43,308 bases of DNA, taken from positions 1 to 43,308 of the forward strand of contig NZ_NFKI01000029.1 of assembly GCF_002160305.1 (NCBI RefSeq), written 5' to 3'. The notes under the pieces are model-generated. The model was given only the letters and a program-made list of their open reading frames with translations, had not been told where the DNA came from and searched no databases. The DNA comes from Pseudoflavonifractor sp. An184 (GTDB lineage: Bacteria > Bacillota > Clostridia > Oscillospirales > Oscillospiraceae). Made by a program: the position numbers and the translations under genes. Below are positions 31,947-40,755 of this stretch, piece by piece; position 1 is the stretch's first letter; every line of letters begins with the position of its first letter.

Positions 31947-34036
31947 CGTTTGCCACCTTTCTGCTGGTCAAACTCTAGCTTGAAGTTGGCGTACTGCCCA
32001 TCATCCGCCAACACCACAGTGGCATCGTAGGTTTTTCCGGTCTTTTCGGAATAGCAGCCGGTGATCCTTGCACGACCATCTTTGAGAAGCGCCGTCATCA
32101 CAGCCTTGGTGGGCTGTTTTTTCTTGGCGGCCCACCACTTGTTGTTTTTCCAGATGGCGAATTTACAGCCCTCGTTCTGGCAGAAGAAGCCCTTTTGCAG
32201 CTCCGCCACATCGCCACCGCAGCGGGGGCATTTGCCCACCACCTCGCGGGGCGGCGTGAACAGATACTCGGTGCCTTTAATCATCCGATAGGTTCCCACC
32301 AGCTCCTTGAGCATGGTGGAAATTCCATCCATGAAATCCTCCGGGGCCAGCTCACCGCGCTCAATCTCACCCAGTCGGTACTCCCATTCAGCGGTCAGCA
32401 GGGGCGATTGCAGCTGCTCCGGCAACACGGTGATAAGGGATACCGCATCATGGGAGGGCATGAGCTGCACGGTTTTCTTGTTCTTTTTGCGCTCCAGAAA
32501 GCCGGTGGACACCAGCTTTTCCAAGATACCGGCGCGGGTGGCCGGGGTCCCCAGGCCCTTGCGCTCGGCATCCTCCGGCATATCGTCCTTCCCGGCAGTC
32601 TCCATCGCAGAAAGCAGCGTATCTTCGGTGAAGTGCTTGGGCGGGGTGGTTTTGCCCTCCTTAACGGCAGCACCAGAAAGGGGCAGCGTCTGACCTTCAG
32701 ACAGCTCCGGCAGAGCCTTGTCCTCGGTTTCCAGTTCCACATTTTTCAGCCCTGCACGGTATGCAGCGTCCAGCGCCCGCCAGCCGTGATTTTTCGCCGT
32801 GCGGCCTTTGGCGGTAAACTCCGCTCCGGCGCACTCCACCGTGGCGGCGGTTTCCGCAAAGGTATAGGGCTGGGCCACGGCGCACAGCAACCGCAGGGCC
32901 ACCAGCTCCAGCACCGCCTTTTCGCCAACCGGCAGGCCGGACAGGTCTGCGCCCTGAAGGTTGCGAGTAGGGATTACCGCATGGTGGTCGGTCACTTTCT
33001 TGTCATTGATGACCTGTGCCGCACTGCAGGCAAGCTCCATACCAGCGGCAAAGGGCAACGCCCCAGCGGTGAGCCGGACCAGTTCCGGCAGGCTCGCCGC
33101 CATATCCGAAGTCAGATAGCAGCTGTCCGTCCGAGGGTAGGTACAGAGCTTCTTTTCATACAAATTTTGCAGGTAGTCCAGGGTTTGCTGGGCGGTGAAC
33201 CCCAGCAGCCGGTTGGCGTCCCGTTGGAGGGTGGTCAGGTCATAGAGGGCGGGCGGCTTCTCGGATTTGTCCTTGCGTTCCACCTTTTTCACCGTGGCAG
33301 ACGCGCCCTGGCAGACAGTTTTCAGCTGCTGGGCGGCGGCCTTGTCCGCCATGCGCTCCCCGGAAGCGGAAAAACCGGGCAGCTCCAGCGTGACCGTGTA
33401 GAACGGCACCGGCTTGAAGGTGTCGATCTCGGCCTCTCGCTGGACGATGAGAGCCAGCGTCGGGGACATGACGCGCCCGATGTTGAGGGTCCGGTGGTAC
33501 AGCACCGAAAACAGCCGGGTGGCATTGATACCCACCAGCCAGTCCGCCTTGGCGCGGCAGAGGGCCGCATCCCGCAGGCCGTCATAGTCCGCACCGGGGC
33601 GCAGGTTCGCAAAACCCTCCCGGATGGCGGAATCCTCCATCGAGGAAATCCAGAGCCGCTTCATGGGCTTCTGACAGCCCGCCAGCTCGTAGACGCTGCG
33701 AAAGATCAGCTCGCCCTCGCGTCCGGCGTCGCAGGCGTTCACCACCTCGGTCACATCAGGGGCGTTCATCAGCTGTTTCAGCACATCAAACTGTTTCTTT
33801 TTGTCCTTGCCCACCACCATCTGCCAATGGTCCGGCAGAATGGGCAGATCGTCATAGCGCCACTTGGCGTAGTCCGGGTTATAGGCGTCGGCATCCGCCA
33901 GCCCAGCCAGGTGGCCCACACACCAGCTGACCCGCCAGCCGCCGCCCTCCAGGTAGCCGTCCTTGCGGGCGGTGGCCCCGATCACGGCGGCCAGACTTTG
34001 GGCAACGGACGGTTTCTCAGCGATTACCAGCTTCAT
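31943..34036 (-). CDS. topB: DNA topoisomerase III (type IA)
   Basis: This 697-aa protein has a TOPRIM domain (MKLVIAEKPSVAQ start, DAGREGELIFR), the type IA core, and the catalytic tyrosine in YPRTDS near residue 300. A C-terminal zinc ribbon (CPRCGGDVAELQKGFFCQNEGC split over two pairs) follows. It passes single strands and is common in Tn1549-like ICEs, where it may resolve transfer intermediates. The start at 34036 overlaps the small Cys protein upstream. The gene is intact and of normal length. Confidence 0.95.
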   Translation of the reverse strand: MKLVIAEKPSVAQSLAAVIGATARKDGYLEGGGWRVSWCVGHLAGLADADAYNPDYAKWRYDDLPILPDHWQMVVGKDKKKQFDVLKQLMNAPDVTEVVNACDAGREGELIFRSVYELAGCQKPMKRLWISSMEDSAIREGFANLRPGADYDGLRDAALCRAKADWLVGINATRLFSVLYHRTLNIGRVMSPTLALIVQREAEIDTFKPVPFYTVTLELPGFSASGERMADKAAAQQLKTVCQGASATVKKVERKDKSEKPPALYDLTTLQRDANRLLGFTAQQTLDYLQNLYEKKLCTYPRTDSCYLTSDMAASLPELVRLTAGALPFAAGMELACSAAQVINDKKVTDHHAVIPTRNLQGADLSGLPVGEKAVLELVALRLLCAVAQPYTFAETAATVECAGAEFTAKGRTAKNHGWRALDAAYRAGLKNVELETEDKALPELSEGQTLPLSGAAVKEGKTTPPKHFTEDTLLSAMETAGKDDMPEDAERKGLGTPATRAGILEKLVSTGFLERKKNKKTVQLMPSHDAVSLITVLPEQLQSPLLTAEWEYRLGEIERGELAPEDFMDGISTMLKELVGTYRMIKGTEYLFTPPREVVGKCPRCGGDVAELQKGFFCQNEGCKFAIWKNNKWWAAKKKQPTKAVMTALLKDGRARITGCYSEKTGKTYDATVVLADDGQYANFKLEFDQQKGGKR

Positions 34037-34235
34037 GTTTTTTCATCCTCCTTTCCCGCAGCCATGCGGTCAGCTGTCGGTGGCAGAATCCTACACAGGG
34101 TTGTCCGGGACGGTAATTCCCACAGCCATAACAGGGGTGGCCGGGAGATAACGAAGGAGGACGGGAAGTTTCCTTCCCGCCCTCCGGCCTGCGTGTCATC
34201 ATGCGTTCATAGGGGCTGTCGGTGAAGCGGGTCAA
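34017..34235 (-). CDS. Small cysteine-containing ICE protein (72 aa)
   Basis: This basic protein starts MTRFTDSPYERMMTRRPEGG and has a Cys cluster CYGCGNYRPGQPCVGFC that could bind zinc. The ATG overlaps the DUF4366 stop (ATGA), and its end overlaps the topoisomerase start by 20 bp. Such a protein lies at the same place in related elements. The function is unknown. Confidence 0.7.
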   Translation of the reverse strand: MTRFTDSPYERMMTRRPEGGKETSRPPSLSPGHPCYGCGNYRPGQPCVGFCHRQLTAWLRERRMKKHEAGNR

Positions 34236-35005
34236 ACCGTCTTGTCCTCGCTTTCCTCGTCGCTGCCCCCGTCAGCGTCCAGCTCGTCAGATTCCTCAGT
34301 CTCCCAGGAGTCCTCGTCCTCCTGGTCGGTATCGTCCTCGCCGTAGTCGTAATCGTCCAAATTGTCGTTGCCCTTGGTCTTGGGTTTGTTTTTCACCAGC
34401 TTAAAGTAGACCAAAGCACCGCCGCCGCCCAGCAGGGCCAGCACCGCCAAAAGAATGGCCGGATTCAGCCCGGCAGGTTTCTGCGCCGGTTCTTCCGGCT
34501 CTGGGGTTTCCTCCGAGGTCTCCGGTTCCGGCTCTTTTCCCGTACAGCCGCTCATATTGGTGGCGCACACCGGGCAGGCCGTATTCACCGTACCGGCCAC
34601 ACATTTCTCCGTACAGGTACAGGTGGCGGGCTGCTCCTGGGTGGTCTGACCGTCCTCCATCAACGCCATCAGGTCTGCCTCGTCCACCTGGTTCAAGAAG
34701 TGGACAGCGGTTTCCTTGTCCTCGTTGGCCCGGTCAATGAGGATGTAGAAATAGTTGCCCGCCTTGGTGGTGACGGTGATGAGCTGCTTGTTGCCGCCGA
34801 AATCATCTACCAGGGCGGCGTTGCCCTCCGGGGTCAGGGCCGGACTGTCCTCGGTTTCCTCCACCACCACATTGGCGTCATTGGTGGCGTCCTCTGCCGG
34901 GGTCTGGTCCGTCCCCTGGGCAAAGGCGGTCACGGAAAGGCCCAACATCAGCACCAGGGCGGCGCAGAGGGCCGAAAAGGTCTTGAAAATTCTCTTATTC
35001 TTCAT
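34232..35005 (-). CDS. DUF4366 secreted/membrane protein (257 aa)
   Basis: A signal peptide (ALCAALVLMLGLSVTAFA) spans residues 10-28. The extracellular region has a Cys-rich CTCTEKC...CPVC segment, followed by a Pro/Glu stretch, one membrane helix (ILLAVLALLGGGGALVYF, about 183-200) and a very acidic cytoplasmic tail. It is the DUF4366 family of Tn1549-like transfer modules and is probably a surface component of the conjugation machine. AGGAGG lies 9 nt before the ATG at 35005. The frame open to 35068 upstream lies within the DUF4315 gene and is not used. Confidence 0.88.
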   Translation of the reverse strand: MKNKRIFKTFSALCAALVLMLGLSVTAFAQGTDQTPAEDATNDANVVVEETEDSPALTPEGNAALVDDFGGNKQLITVTTKAGNYFYILIDRANEDKETAVHFLNQVDEADLMALMEDGQTTQEQPATCTCTEKCVAGTVNTACPVCATNMSGCTGKEPEPETSEETPEPEEPAQKPAGLNPAILLAVLALLGGGGALVYFKLVKNKPKTKGNDNLDDYDYGEDDTDQEDEDSWETEESDELDADGGSDEESEDKTV

Positions 35006-35252
35006 GGTCGGTGTCCTCCTGTTCGTCGTAGTCAGCGGAGGCAGCGGCCATGCCGGGGACCGTGCCACCGGAGAGCATGGCGTTCAGCTGCTCCGGGGTC
35101 AGCCGCAGGGCGCGCACCATCTGGACGATCTCCAGGTTCTCCGCCTCGGTTTTCTGCGCCTCCAGGGTTTTCAGCTTGTCCTGGCACTCCGCGATCTTCT
35201 CGCGGACCTTGGCAATCTCCTGGTCAATGCGCTGGATTTTGTTCTTAGCCAT
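34995..35252 (-). CDS. DUF4315 family protein (85 aa)
   Basis: This is a short coiled-coil (MAKNKIQRIDQEIAKVREKI, residues 1-45), then a segment LRLTPEQLNAMLSGG and an acidic tail. DUF4315 proteins always flank DUF4366 in these ICEs. AAGGAG lies before the ATG at 35252. Its 3' end overlaps the DUF4366 start by 11 bp. It may act as a partner of the neighbouring membrane proteins. Confidence 0.88.
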   Translation of the reverse strand: MAKNKIQRIDQEIAKVREKIAECQDKLKTLEAQKTEAENLEIVQMVRALRLTPEQLNAMLSGGTVPGMAAASADYDEQEDTDHEE

Positions 35253-35282
35253 AATCAATCACTCCTTCTTGAAAAAACTCTG

Positions 35283-37016
35283 TTACCAGTTCATCAGGCC
35301 GTAGCCCTTGATACATTCGTAGGTCAGGGAATAACTCTTGATCTTGCAGGCGTCGCCGGAATTGCCCTCCACGGTGTAGACCCGGCTGCCATCCGTGCCG
35401 ACCACAAGGCCCACATGGTCGGCGCTGCCGTCCAAATCCCAATCGAAAAAGATGGCGTCGCCGGGGGCAATATTGGCGTAATCACGCCCGCCCCATTGTC
35501 CGTGAGACTGGAACCACGGAATGCCCTGGGACTGGCAGGCGGCAAAGCGCGGCTCAGACAGCCCCATCTGGCCGTAGCACCAGGACACGAAGCAGGCGCA
35601 CCATTCCACACGGGAATTGAAGCCGTACCAGCTCCAGTAGGGCTGGCCGCCCACGTTGCCCACCTGGCTCTTGGCGATGTCCACCACCGCCTGGTTGCCG
35701 GGCCGGGTGCCGTTCACAAACTCCACACCGGCCAAACTCTCGGAATCGCTGGTGTCGGCGGACCCGCCGCCGAAAATCAGGGGCTTGTTGCCCAGCGTCT
35801 GCCGGTACACCTGGTACATCTCCAGCTGGTCCGGCGTCAGCAGGTCTGCCGCCACTTCCGAAATCGGCTTGCTGGTGAGGGTCACATTTAAGATGTAGTA
35901 GTTGTAGGGCACTTCAACGTCATACTCGTTGCCCTCGCTGTCTGTCCGGGTCTCGGTGCGGTAGCGCACCTCCACTTCCTCGGTCAGCGTCAGCTGGTAC
36001 TGCGCCGCGAAGATACGTTCCAGCTCCGCCTGGGCGCTTGCCCGCGTGTAGCCCTGCAAGGCAGCGGACAGGTAGGCCGCCAGCTCGTGGGGGTCGTGGC
36101 CGATCATGTCCAGGTCGTAGCGGTACTCGTCGTAGCCGGGGTGGCTGCTCTCGATGTTGTCGATCTCGGCTTGCAGCGCGGCCTCCTTGGCGGCGTAGTC
36201 CGCCTCCACCGCTACCAGCTCCGGGTCATCCGAAGGGTAGGTGGTGCCGGAGATCATCGAACCGATGCTCTGCGCCATCATGGAGCAGGAGGACATGGTG
36301 TTGAGCAGCAGGCAGACCAGCAGGAAAATCGCCAGCAGGATGCCGAATCCCTTTTTGTGGCGCATCACATAGGCCCCGGCCTTCTGGGCTTTCTCTTTGA
36401 CCGTTTTGGCCGCCTTGCCGGTCTTTTGCGCGGCACCGGCGGCAGTCCCGCCGGACTGCGCGGCCCGTTTGGCGGCGGCGTACTGCTTTTTGATCTGCTG
36501 TTTCTGCTGCCAGCGGGACAGCGGGTTGCTGGCAAGCTGGGGATTTTCCTGCAACGACTTCTGATACAGTGCGTTTACATTGGCCTTTTCCAGCTGCCGC
36601 TCCGCCTGGGCGGCCTTGCGGTAGGGCTTCAGCTTGTGGCTGCGGTAGCCCTCCTGCGCCAGATGCACGCCGGTCTCCACGGCTTTCTCGGACCTGTGGG
36701 CGCTCTCCACACCCACGTTGTCATCCTCGGTTTCCCGTATCTCCTGGTGAATCCTGCCTGTCACCGCTTTGCCCGGCGCATCCCACAGGGAATGGGACAG
36801 CTTGGAGGGCGGCCGGGGCTTATCCTCCAGCACCAGCTTGGTGGTGACCTTGCCGGTCTTGGGGTCCACCTCGGCCCGCTTGACCTGTTTTTTCGGGATT
36901 TTTGCCTGCGCCTTGTCCGCTTTGGCGGCGGCCTTCTCCGCCTTGCGGATGGGCTTTTCCAGCGCCGGATCGGCCCGTTCTTCCTCGGTGAAGCGCAGGC
37001 GCGGCTCCTTAATCAA
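35283..37016 (-). CDS. CD1108-type transfer protein with CHAP amidase domain (577 aa)
   Basis: A basic cytoplasmic N-terminal region (1-220) is followed by one membrane helix (GILLAIFLLVCLLLNTM, about 224-240). A linker comes next, then a C-terminal CHAP peptidoglycan amidase with Cys near residue 478 (WCACFVSWCYGQMG), His in ADHVGLVVG, and VYTVEGNSGD. This is the cell-wall hydrolase of Gram-positive type IV secretion systems, opening the wall for the channel. The start overlaps the stop of the upstream 126-aa gene. Confidence 0.92.
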   Translation of the reverse strand: MIKEPRLRFTEEERADPALEKPIRKAEKAAAKADKAQAKIPKKQVKRAEVDPKTGKVTTKLVLEDKPRPPSKLSHSLWDAPGKAVTGRIHQEIRETEDDNVGVESAHRSEKAVETGVHLAQEGYRSHKLKPYRKAAQAERQLEKANVNALYQKSLQENPQLASNPLSRWQQKQQIKKQYAAAKRAAQSGGTAAGAAQKTGKAAKTVKEKAQKAGAYVMRHKKGFGILLAIFLLVCLLLNTMSSCSMMAQSIGSMISGTTYPSDDPELVAVEADYAAKEAALQAEIDNIESSHPGYDEYRYDLDMIGHDPHELAAYLSAALQGYTRASAQAELERIFAAQYQLTLTEEVEVRYRTETRTDSEGNEYDVEVPYNYYILNVTLTSKPISEVAADLLTPDQLEMYQVYRQTLGNKPLIFGGGSADTSDSESLAGVEFVNGTRPGNQAVVDIAKSQVGNVGGQPYWSWYGFNSRVEWCACFVSWCYGQMGLSEPRFAACQSQGIPWFQSHGQWGGRDYANIAPGDAIFFDWDLDGSADHVGLVVGTDGSRVYTVEGNSGDACKIKSYSLTYECIKGYGLMNW

Positions 37017-37389
37017 ACCATTCCCCCAGCATGAGGGAGGCCATCATGCCGGAAAGCTCCGCATAGGCCGCCAGCCCCATCGGCCCCACGAAGCGGCACT
37101 CGGTCAGGCAGGCGTAGAGCTGGGCCACCACGTCGGCCAGAATCTGGACTTCGGTGCCCTCCAGCATGGCCCCTCCGGCCTGCCCCCTCTGGACCTTGGC
37201 GGCGCACAGAATCTCTACCAGCCGCAGCAGGCCAATCTCGCCGGTTTCGGTCAGCTCTGCCGCCTGGTCCGCCGCCGTGCGGCACTCGGCAACGGCGTCC
37301 GCCATCGCCGTCAGCAGCGCAGCGCGCTGGGTGTCCAGGGCGCGGTCCAGAAACATCATGTGGTCATTGTTGAGAATTTCGGGTTTCAT
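37009..37389 (-). CDS. Conserved ICE small protein (126 aa)
   Basis: This is a helical, mostly hydrophobic soluble protein (MKPEILNNDHMMFLDRAL start) of unknown function, found between VirB4 and the CHAP protein in Tn1549-like ICEs. The ATG at 37389 is followed by a short gap from the VirB4 stop (overlap of the preceding in-frame codons at 37392). Its end overlaps the CHAP gene start by 8 bp, showing coupling. Confidence 0.75.
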   Translation of the reverse strand: MKPEILNNDHMMFLDRALDTQRAALLTAMADAVAECRTAADQAAELTETGEIGLLRLVEILCAAKVQRGQAGGAMLEGTEVQILADVVAQLYACLTECRFVGPMGLAAYAELSGMMASLMLGEWFD

Positions 37390-37391
37390 AA

Positions 37392-39845
37392 TCAATCAGC
37401 CTCCTTTGTTTGTTGTGACAGGTCGGACAATTTTGTGGTCATGATTTTATACAGCTCAGTATTTTTCGGGAAGTGATCCACAAACGGCAGGATGGTGGAG
37501 CCATAAAACAGCAGCCCCTCGCCCTCGCCGGAGTGGGTCACATAGCTGAGTTGGTGCGGGGAAATGCCCAGCTGCCGGGCCAAAATCTGCCGGTCGCCGC
37601 CCGCCTGGTTGAGCATATACACGAAGTCGGAGTTTTCAAAGATGTTCTCCACCTCGCGGGAAGAAAGCAGGTCCTTCACGTTCTGCGTGATGCCGGTCGG
37701 GATACCGCCCCACTTGCGGAACCGCTTCCAAATCTCCACCGTGTAGGCGGCGGTCTGTTCCTCTTTCAAGAGCAGGTGCATCTCGTCGATGTAGTAGCGG
37801 GTGGACTTGTGGGCGGCCCGGTTGATGGTGACGCGGTTCCACACCTGATCCTGCACTACCAGCATCCCGATTTTCTTGAGCTGCTTGCCCAATTCCTTAA
37901 TGTCGTAGCAAACGATGCGGTTGTTGATGTCCACGTTGCTGCGGTGGTTGAAAACATTCAACGAACCCGTGACGTAGATTTCCAGCGCCGTGGCGATGTA
38001 CTGGGCCTCCTTCTCGTCCTGGGCACGCAGCAGGTCGTACAGGTCCTCCAGAATGGGCATATTCTCCGGCCTAGGGTCGTTGAGGTAGTTCTGGTAGACC
38101 AGCCGCACACAGCGGTCGATGATGGTTTTCTGCACCGGCTGCAAACCGTCCTTGCCGCCCACGATCAGCTCGCACAGCGACAAGATGAAGTCAGATTTCA
38201 GCGACAGCGGGCTGTCCTCGTCCGAATAGTCCAGGTTCAGATCCATCGGGTTGATGTAGTTGCTGCTGGTGGGCGAGATTTTGATGACCTGCCCGTGCAG
38301 CCGCTCCACCAGGGGCGCGTACTCAGTCTCCGGGTCGCAGATAATGATGTCATCGCTGGTGAGCAGGAAACAGTTGGCGATCTCGCGCTTGGCCGAAAAA
38401 CTCTTGCCAGAACCGGGCGTGCCCAAAATCAGGCCGTTGGGGTTTTTCAGCAGCTTGCGGTCCACCATAATCAGGTTGTTGGACAGGGCGTTGATGCCGT
38501 AGTACAGCGCCTCTTTTCCATTCTGAAAAAGTTCCTGGGTCGTGAACGGCACGAAGATGGCCGTGGAACTGGTGGTCAGCCCCCGCTGGATCTCCACCTG
38601 GTTCAGCCCCAGCGGCAGAGAGGACATCAAGCCTTCCTCCTGCTGGAAGTCCAGCCGGGTCAGCTGGCAGTTGTACTTCTGTGCGATGGAACTGGCCTGG
38701 AAGATGTTGTTGTCCAACTGGCGCGGGGTATCGGCGGTGTTCAGCACCAAAAACGTCACCAGGAACATCCGCTCGTTGCGGCTTTGCAGGTCCTGCAACA
38801 GCTTCTTGGCCTCGTTGCCGTAAGTCGCCAGGTCGCTGGGAATGATGTCCATGTCATACCCGGCGCGGACGGCTTTTTTCTGTTCCTCGATTTTGGAACG
38901 GTCCAGGTCGGTGATTTTGCGCTTCACCGTCTTGATGGCCTTCACCTGGTCCACCGACTGGATGTGCAGGTTCACGATCAGGCTGCTTTCCATATCGAGA
39001 AAATCCGCCAGCATCCGGTCGTTCAGCTCCGGGGCCAGAATCTGCACGAAGCTGACAGCCCCGTACTTCCTGCCCATGCGGAACTGCTTGCCGGTGCGGA
39101 ACTCGAAGCCGGACGGCGCAATGAAGTCCTTGGTGGAGAGGCCGGAGGGGGCCAGCCAGTCCCACTCGAACTGGAAGGGCACCTGCTCATCCATATGGAA
39201 GATGGCGTGGAGCTGGGCCAGACGGGCTTTGCCGTCCAGGACCTCGGCGGCCACGCCCAGCCGCTTGAAGTTGTTCAGCACATCGGTCTCGATGCGCTCC
39301 AGCCGGGGTTTGGCGGTGCGGATACTGTCGGCCTCGATGGAAAAGGTCAGGTACTTGGCCTTAATAAGGCCGTTGTTGCCCCGCGCCAGCTGATCCTGGA
39401 GCATCTGGCTGTACTCGGTGCGGATGCTGTCAAAATCATCGCCCTGGAGGGGGATGGAAATGGTGTTGGCGAAGGTCCTCTTGGACGCCGCCAGGTTCAA
39501 AAAGGACAACTGGAAGCGGATGGAGCTGTCAAAGTAGTTGAGGAAATCGCACCAGCCTTCAAAGATGGCGGTCTTGTCCTCGTTCTGGCTGAGCTGATAG
39601 TTGATGTCCTGGAACTGGATGGTCTTGGTGTAGCGGCCATCCGCCACCTTGCAGATACCGTCCGGCCACATCCGTTCATACGGGATGCTGTCCTGGGCGG
39701 ACAGCGCCTTTTTGTCCGTGCGGTTGGCGCGGGCAATCGCTGCCTCGATCTGTCTGCGTTCGGCACGGGTCAGCTTACGCCGGGGTCTGGTCTGCGGCTG
39801 TGCCGGTTCGGCCTGCCGCTTTGTCTTTGCCGCGAACAATGTCAT
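37392..39845 (-). CDS. virB4: VirB4-family type IV secretion ATPase (817 aa)
   Basis: It energises the transfer channel. After a basic N-terminus (LTRAERRQIEAAIARANRTD), the CagE/VirB4 N-domain covers about residues 40-430. The ATPase has Walker A GTPGSGKS near 475 and Walker B YYIDEMHLLL near 683, with the downstream GGIPTGITQN motif. The exact start is uncertain: an ATG at 39845 lies only 3 nt after AGGAGG, while a TTG at 39839 is 9 nt after it. Either start lies inside the 3' end of the PrgI gene (71-bp overlap). Confidence 0.93.
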   Translation of the reverse strand: MTLFAAKTKRQAEPAQPQTRPRRKLTRAERRQIEAAIARANRTDKKALSAQDSIPYERMWPDGICKVADGRYTKTIQFQDINYQLSQNEDKTAIFEGWCDFLNYFDSSIRFQLSFLNLAASKRTFANTISIPLQGDDFDSIRTEYSQMLQDQLARGNNGLIKAKYLTFSIEADSIRTAKPRLERIETDVLNNFKRLGVAAEVLDGKARLAQLHAIFHMDEQVPFQFEWDWLAPSGLSTKDFIAPSGFEFRTGKQFRMGRKYGAVSFVQILAPELNDRMLADFLDMESSLIVNLHIQSVDQVKAIKTVKRKITDLDRSKIEEQKKAVRAGYDMDIIPSDLATYGNEAKKLLQDLQSRNERMFLVTFLVLNTADTPRQLDNNIFQASSIAQKYNCQLTRLDFQQEEGLMSSLPLGLNQVEIQRGLTTSSTAIFVPFTTQELFQNGKEALYYGINALSNNLIMVDRKLLKNPNGLILGTPGSGKSFSAKREIANCFLLTSDDIIICDPETEYAPLVERLHGQVIKISPTSSNYINPMDLNLDYSDEDSPLSLKSDFILSLCELIVGGKDGLQPVQKTIIDRCVRLVYQNYLNDPRPENMPILEDLYDLLRAQDEKEAQYIATALEIYVTGSLNVFNHRSNVDINNRIVCYDIKELGKQLKKIGMLVVQDQVWNRVTINRAAHKSTRYYIDEMHLLLKEEQTAAYTVEIWKRFRKWGGIPTGITQNVKDLLSSREVENIFENSDFVYMLNQAGGDRQILARQLGISPHQLSYVTHSGEGEGLLFYGSTILPFVDHFPKNTELYKIMTTKLSDLSQQTKEAD

Positions 39846-40191
39846 ACACCTCCTTGTCGAGATTTGCCTGCCGTTCCAGCACGGCATAGAAGTTGTTGGT
39901 GCGGTAGGGGCGCTGCTTGGGCCGGATGACGGCCACCTTGAGGATGTTGCCGACGATCTTTTCCAGGGGCTGGCCGTGTTTTTCATACATTGCCAGCATG
40001 AAGAAGGGCAGCATGACGAGCATCATGCACATGGCCGCCACACTGTTGCCAGCAGGCCCCCGGAGCAAAAAGAAAAGCGGCACGCCGATGAGCGCCCCGC
40101 AGCCGAAGCAGACAAGCTGCCTCTTGGTCAGGTTGAATGCGACCTTGGTTTTCACCCTGGTCAGATCTTTGGGTACGGGTACATAAGCCAT
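39775..40191 (-). CDS. prgI: PrgI family conjugation membrane protein (138 aa)
   Basis: This is a small inner-membrane VirB3-like component. It begins MAYVPVPKDLTRVKTKVAFN and has two membrane helices at about residues 28-45 and 52-70, then a basic cytosolic region with NILKVAVIRPKQRPYRTNN, typical of PrgI. A clear GGAGG lies before the ATG at 40191. It precedes VirB4, as in all Gram-positive ICEs of this kind. The MT-A70 methylase gene has been placed upstream. Confidence 0.92.
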   Translation of the reverse strand: MAYVPVPKDLTRVKTKVAFNLTKRQLVCFGCGALIGVPLFFLLRGPAGNSVAAMCMMLVMLPFFMLAMYEKHGQPLEKIVGNILKVAVIRPKQRPYRTNNFYAVLERQANLDKEVYDIVRGKDKAAGRTGTAADQTPA

Positions 40192-40206
40192 ACGTTTTTC
40201 CCTCCT

Positions 40207-40743
40207 TTACGGAAATTCGATAGAGCTATTTACTTCATTGCCCCAAACGTCCCATCCAGGAGAGGCTTGGCGGGCAAACAGCTCAATTCTCGGCAAATCG
40301 CCCATTAGTTCCAAAATGCGATCTCTCACAATATCAGGTTTCTTGCTGTGTTGCTCAATAGGTGCAAAAACCAGCTGCCGGACACTGGCATTCTTCCTTT
40401 TGGGTTTTCCTTTCACAGCCAACAGACAAATCTCTGCATTGCTTCTTGTCCACCAGCCAAGCCCTAAGAAGAATCCCTTGCCGGATTTATTTTGCTTGAG
40501 CCAGACAAACGCAACCGTTTTGAAGGTGAATCCCCACGCTTTAATGAGGTTCAACGCTTCCGGCAATTTGGGAAAAGTACACCATAAAAATAAAACACTG
40601 GTATCAGCAGCCAGCGTAGATACCGGAAGTTGGTACAGCTGTTCGTCCGACATGGTTGGGTAATGATTTTGGGCTGCCCCCTGCACCTTGCCGCTACGGT
40701 AGCTCCAGGGCGGGTCTGCATAAATAATCTGATATTTTCCCAT
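40207..40743 (-). CDS. MT-A70 family adenine methyltransferase (178 aa)
   Basis: This N6-adenine methylase of the MT-A70 fold has the catalytic DPPW at residues 10-13, and the SAM-binding GWDVWGNE segment at the C-terminus. The TRSNAEICLLAVKGKP core matches the family. It is tightly packed between the TrbL-like gene (12-bp gap) and PrgI (15-bp gap), on the same strand, so it is read with the channel genes. Its composition is more AT-rich than theirs, so it is probably an acquired gene. It likely modifies transferred DNA against restriction. Confidence 0.88.
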   Translation of the reverse strand: MGKYQIIYADPPWSYRSGKVQGAAQNHYPTMSDEQLYQLPVSTLAADTSVLFLWCTFPKLPEALNLIKAWGFTFKTVAFVWLKQNKSGKGFFLGLGWWTRSNAEICLLAVKGKPKRKNASVRQLVFAPIEQHSKKPDIVRDRILELMGDLPRIELFARQASPGWDVWGNEVNSSIEFP

Positions 40744-40755
40744 GCGGAAGCCTCC

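Noticed and set aside
32195-34225. 676-aa plus-strand open frame opposite topoisomerase III
   Set aside because: Same reason: shadow of a confirmed gene with all catalytic motifs on the minus strand.
37473-39929. 818-aa plus-strand open frame opposite VirB4
   Set aside because: It is a mirror frame of a clear VirB4 gene, with no domains and no ribosome site.
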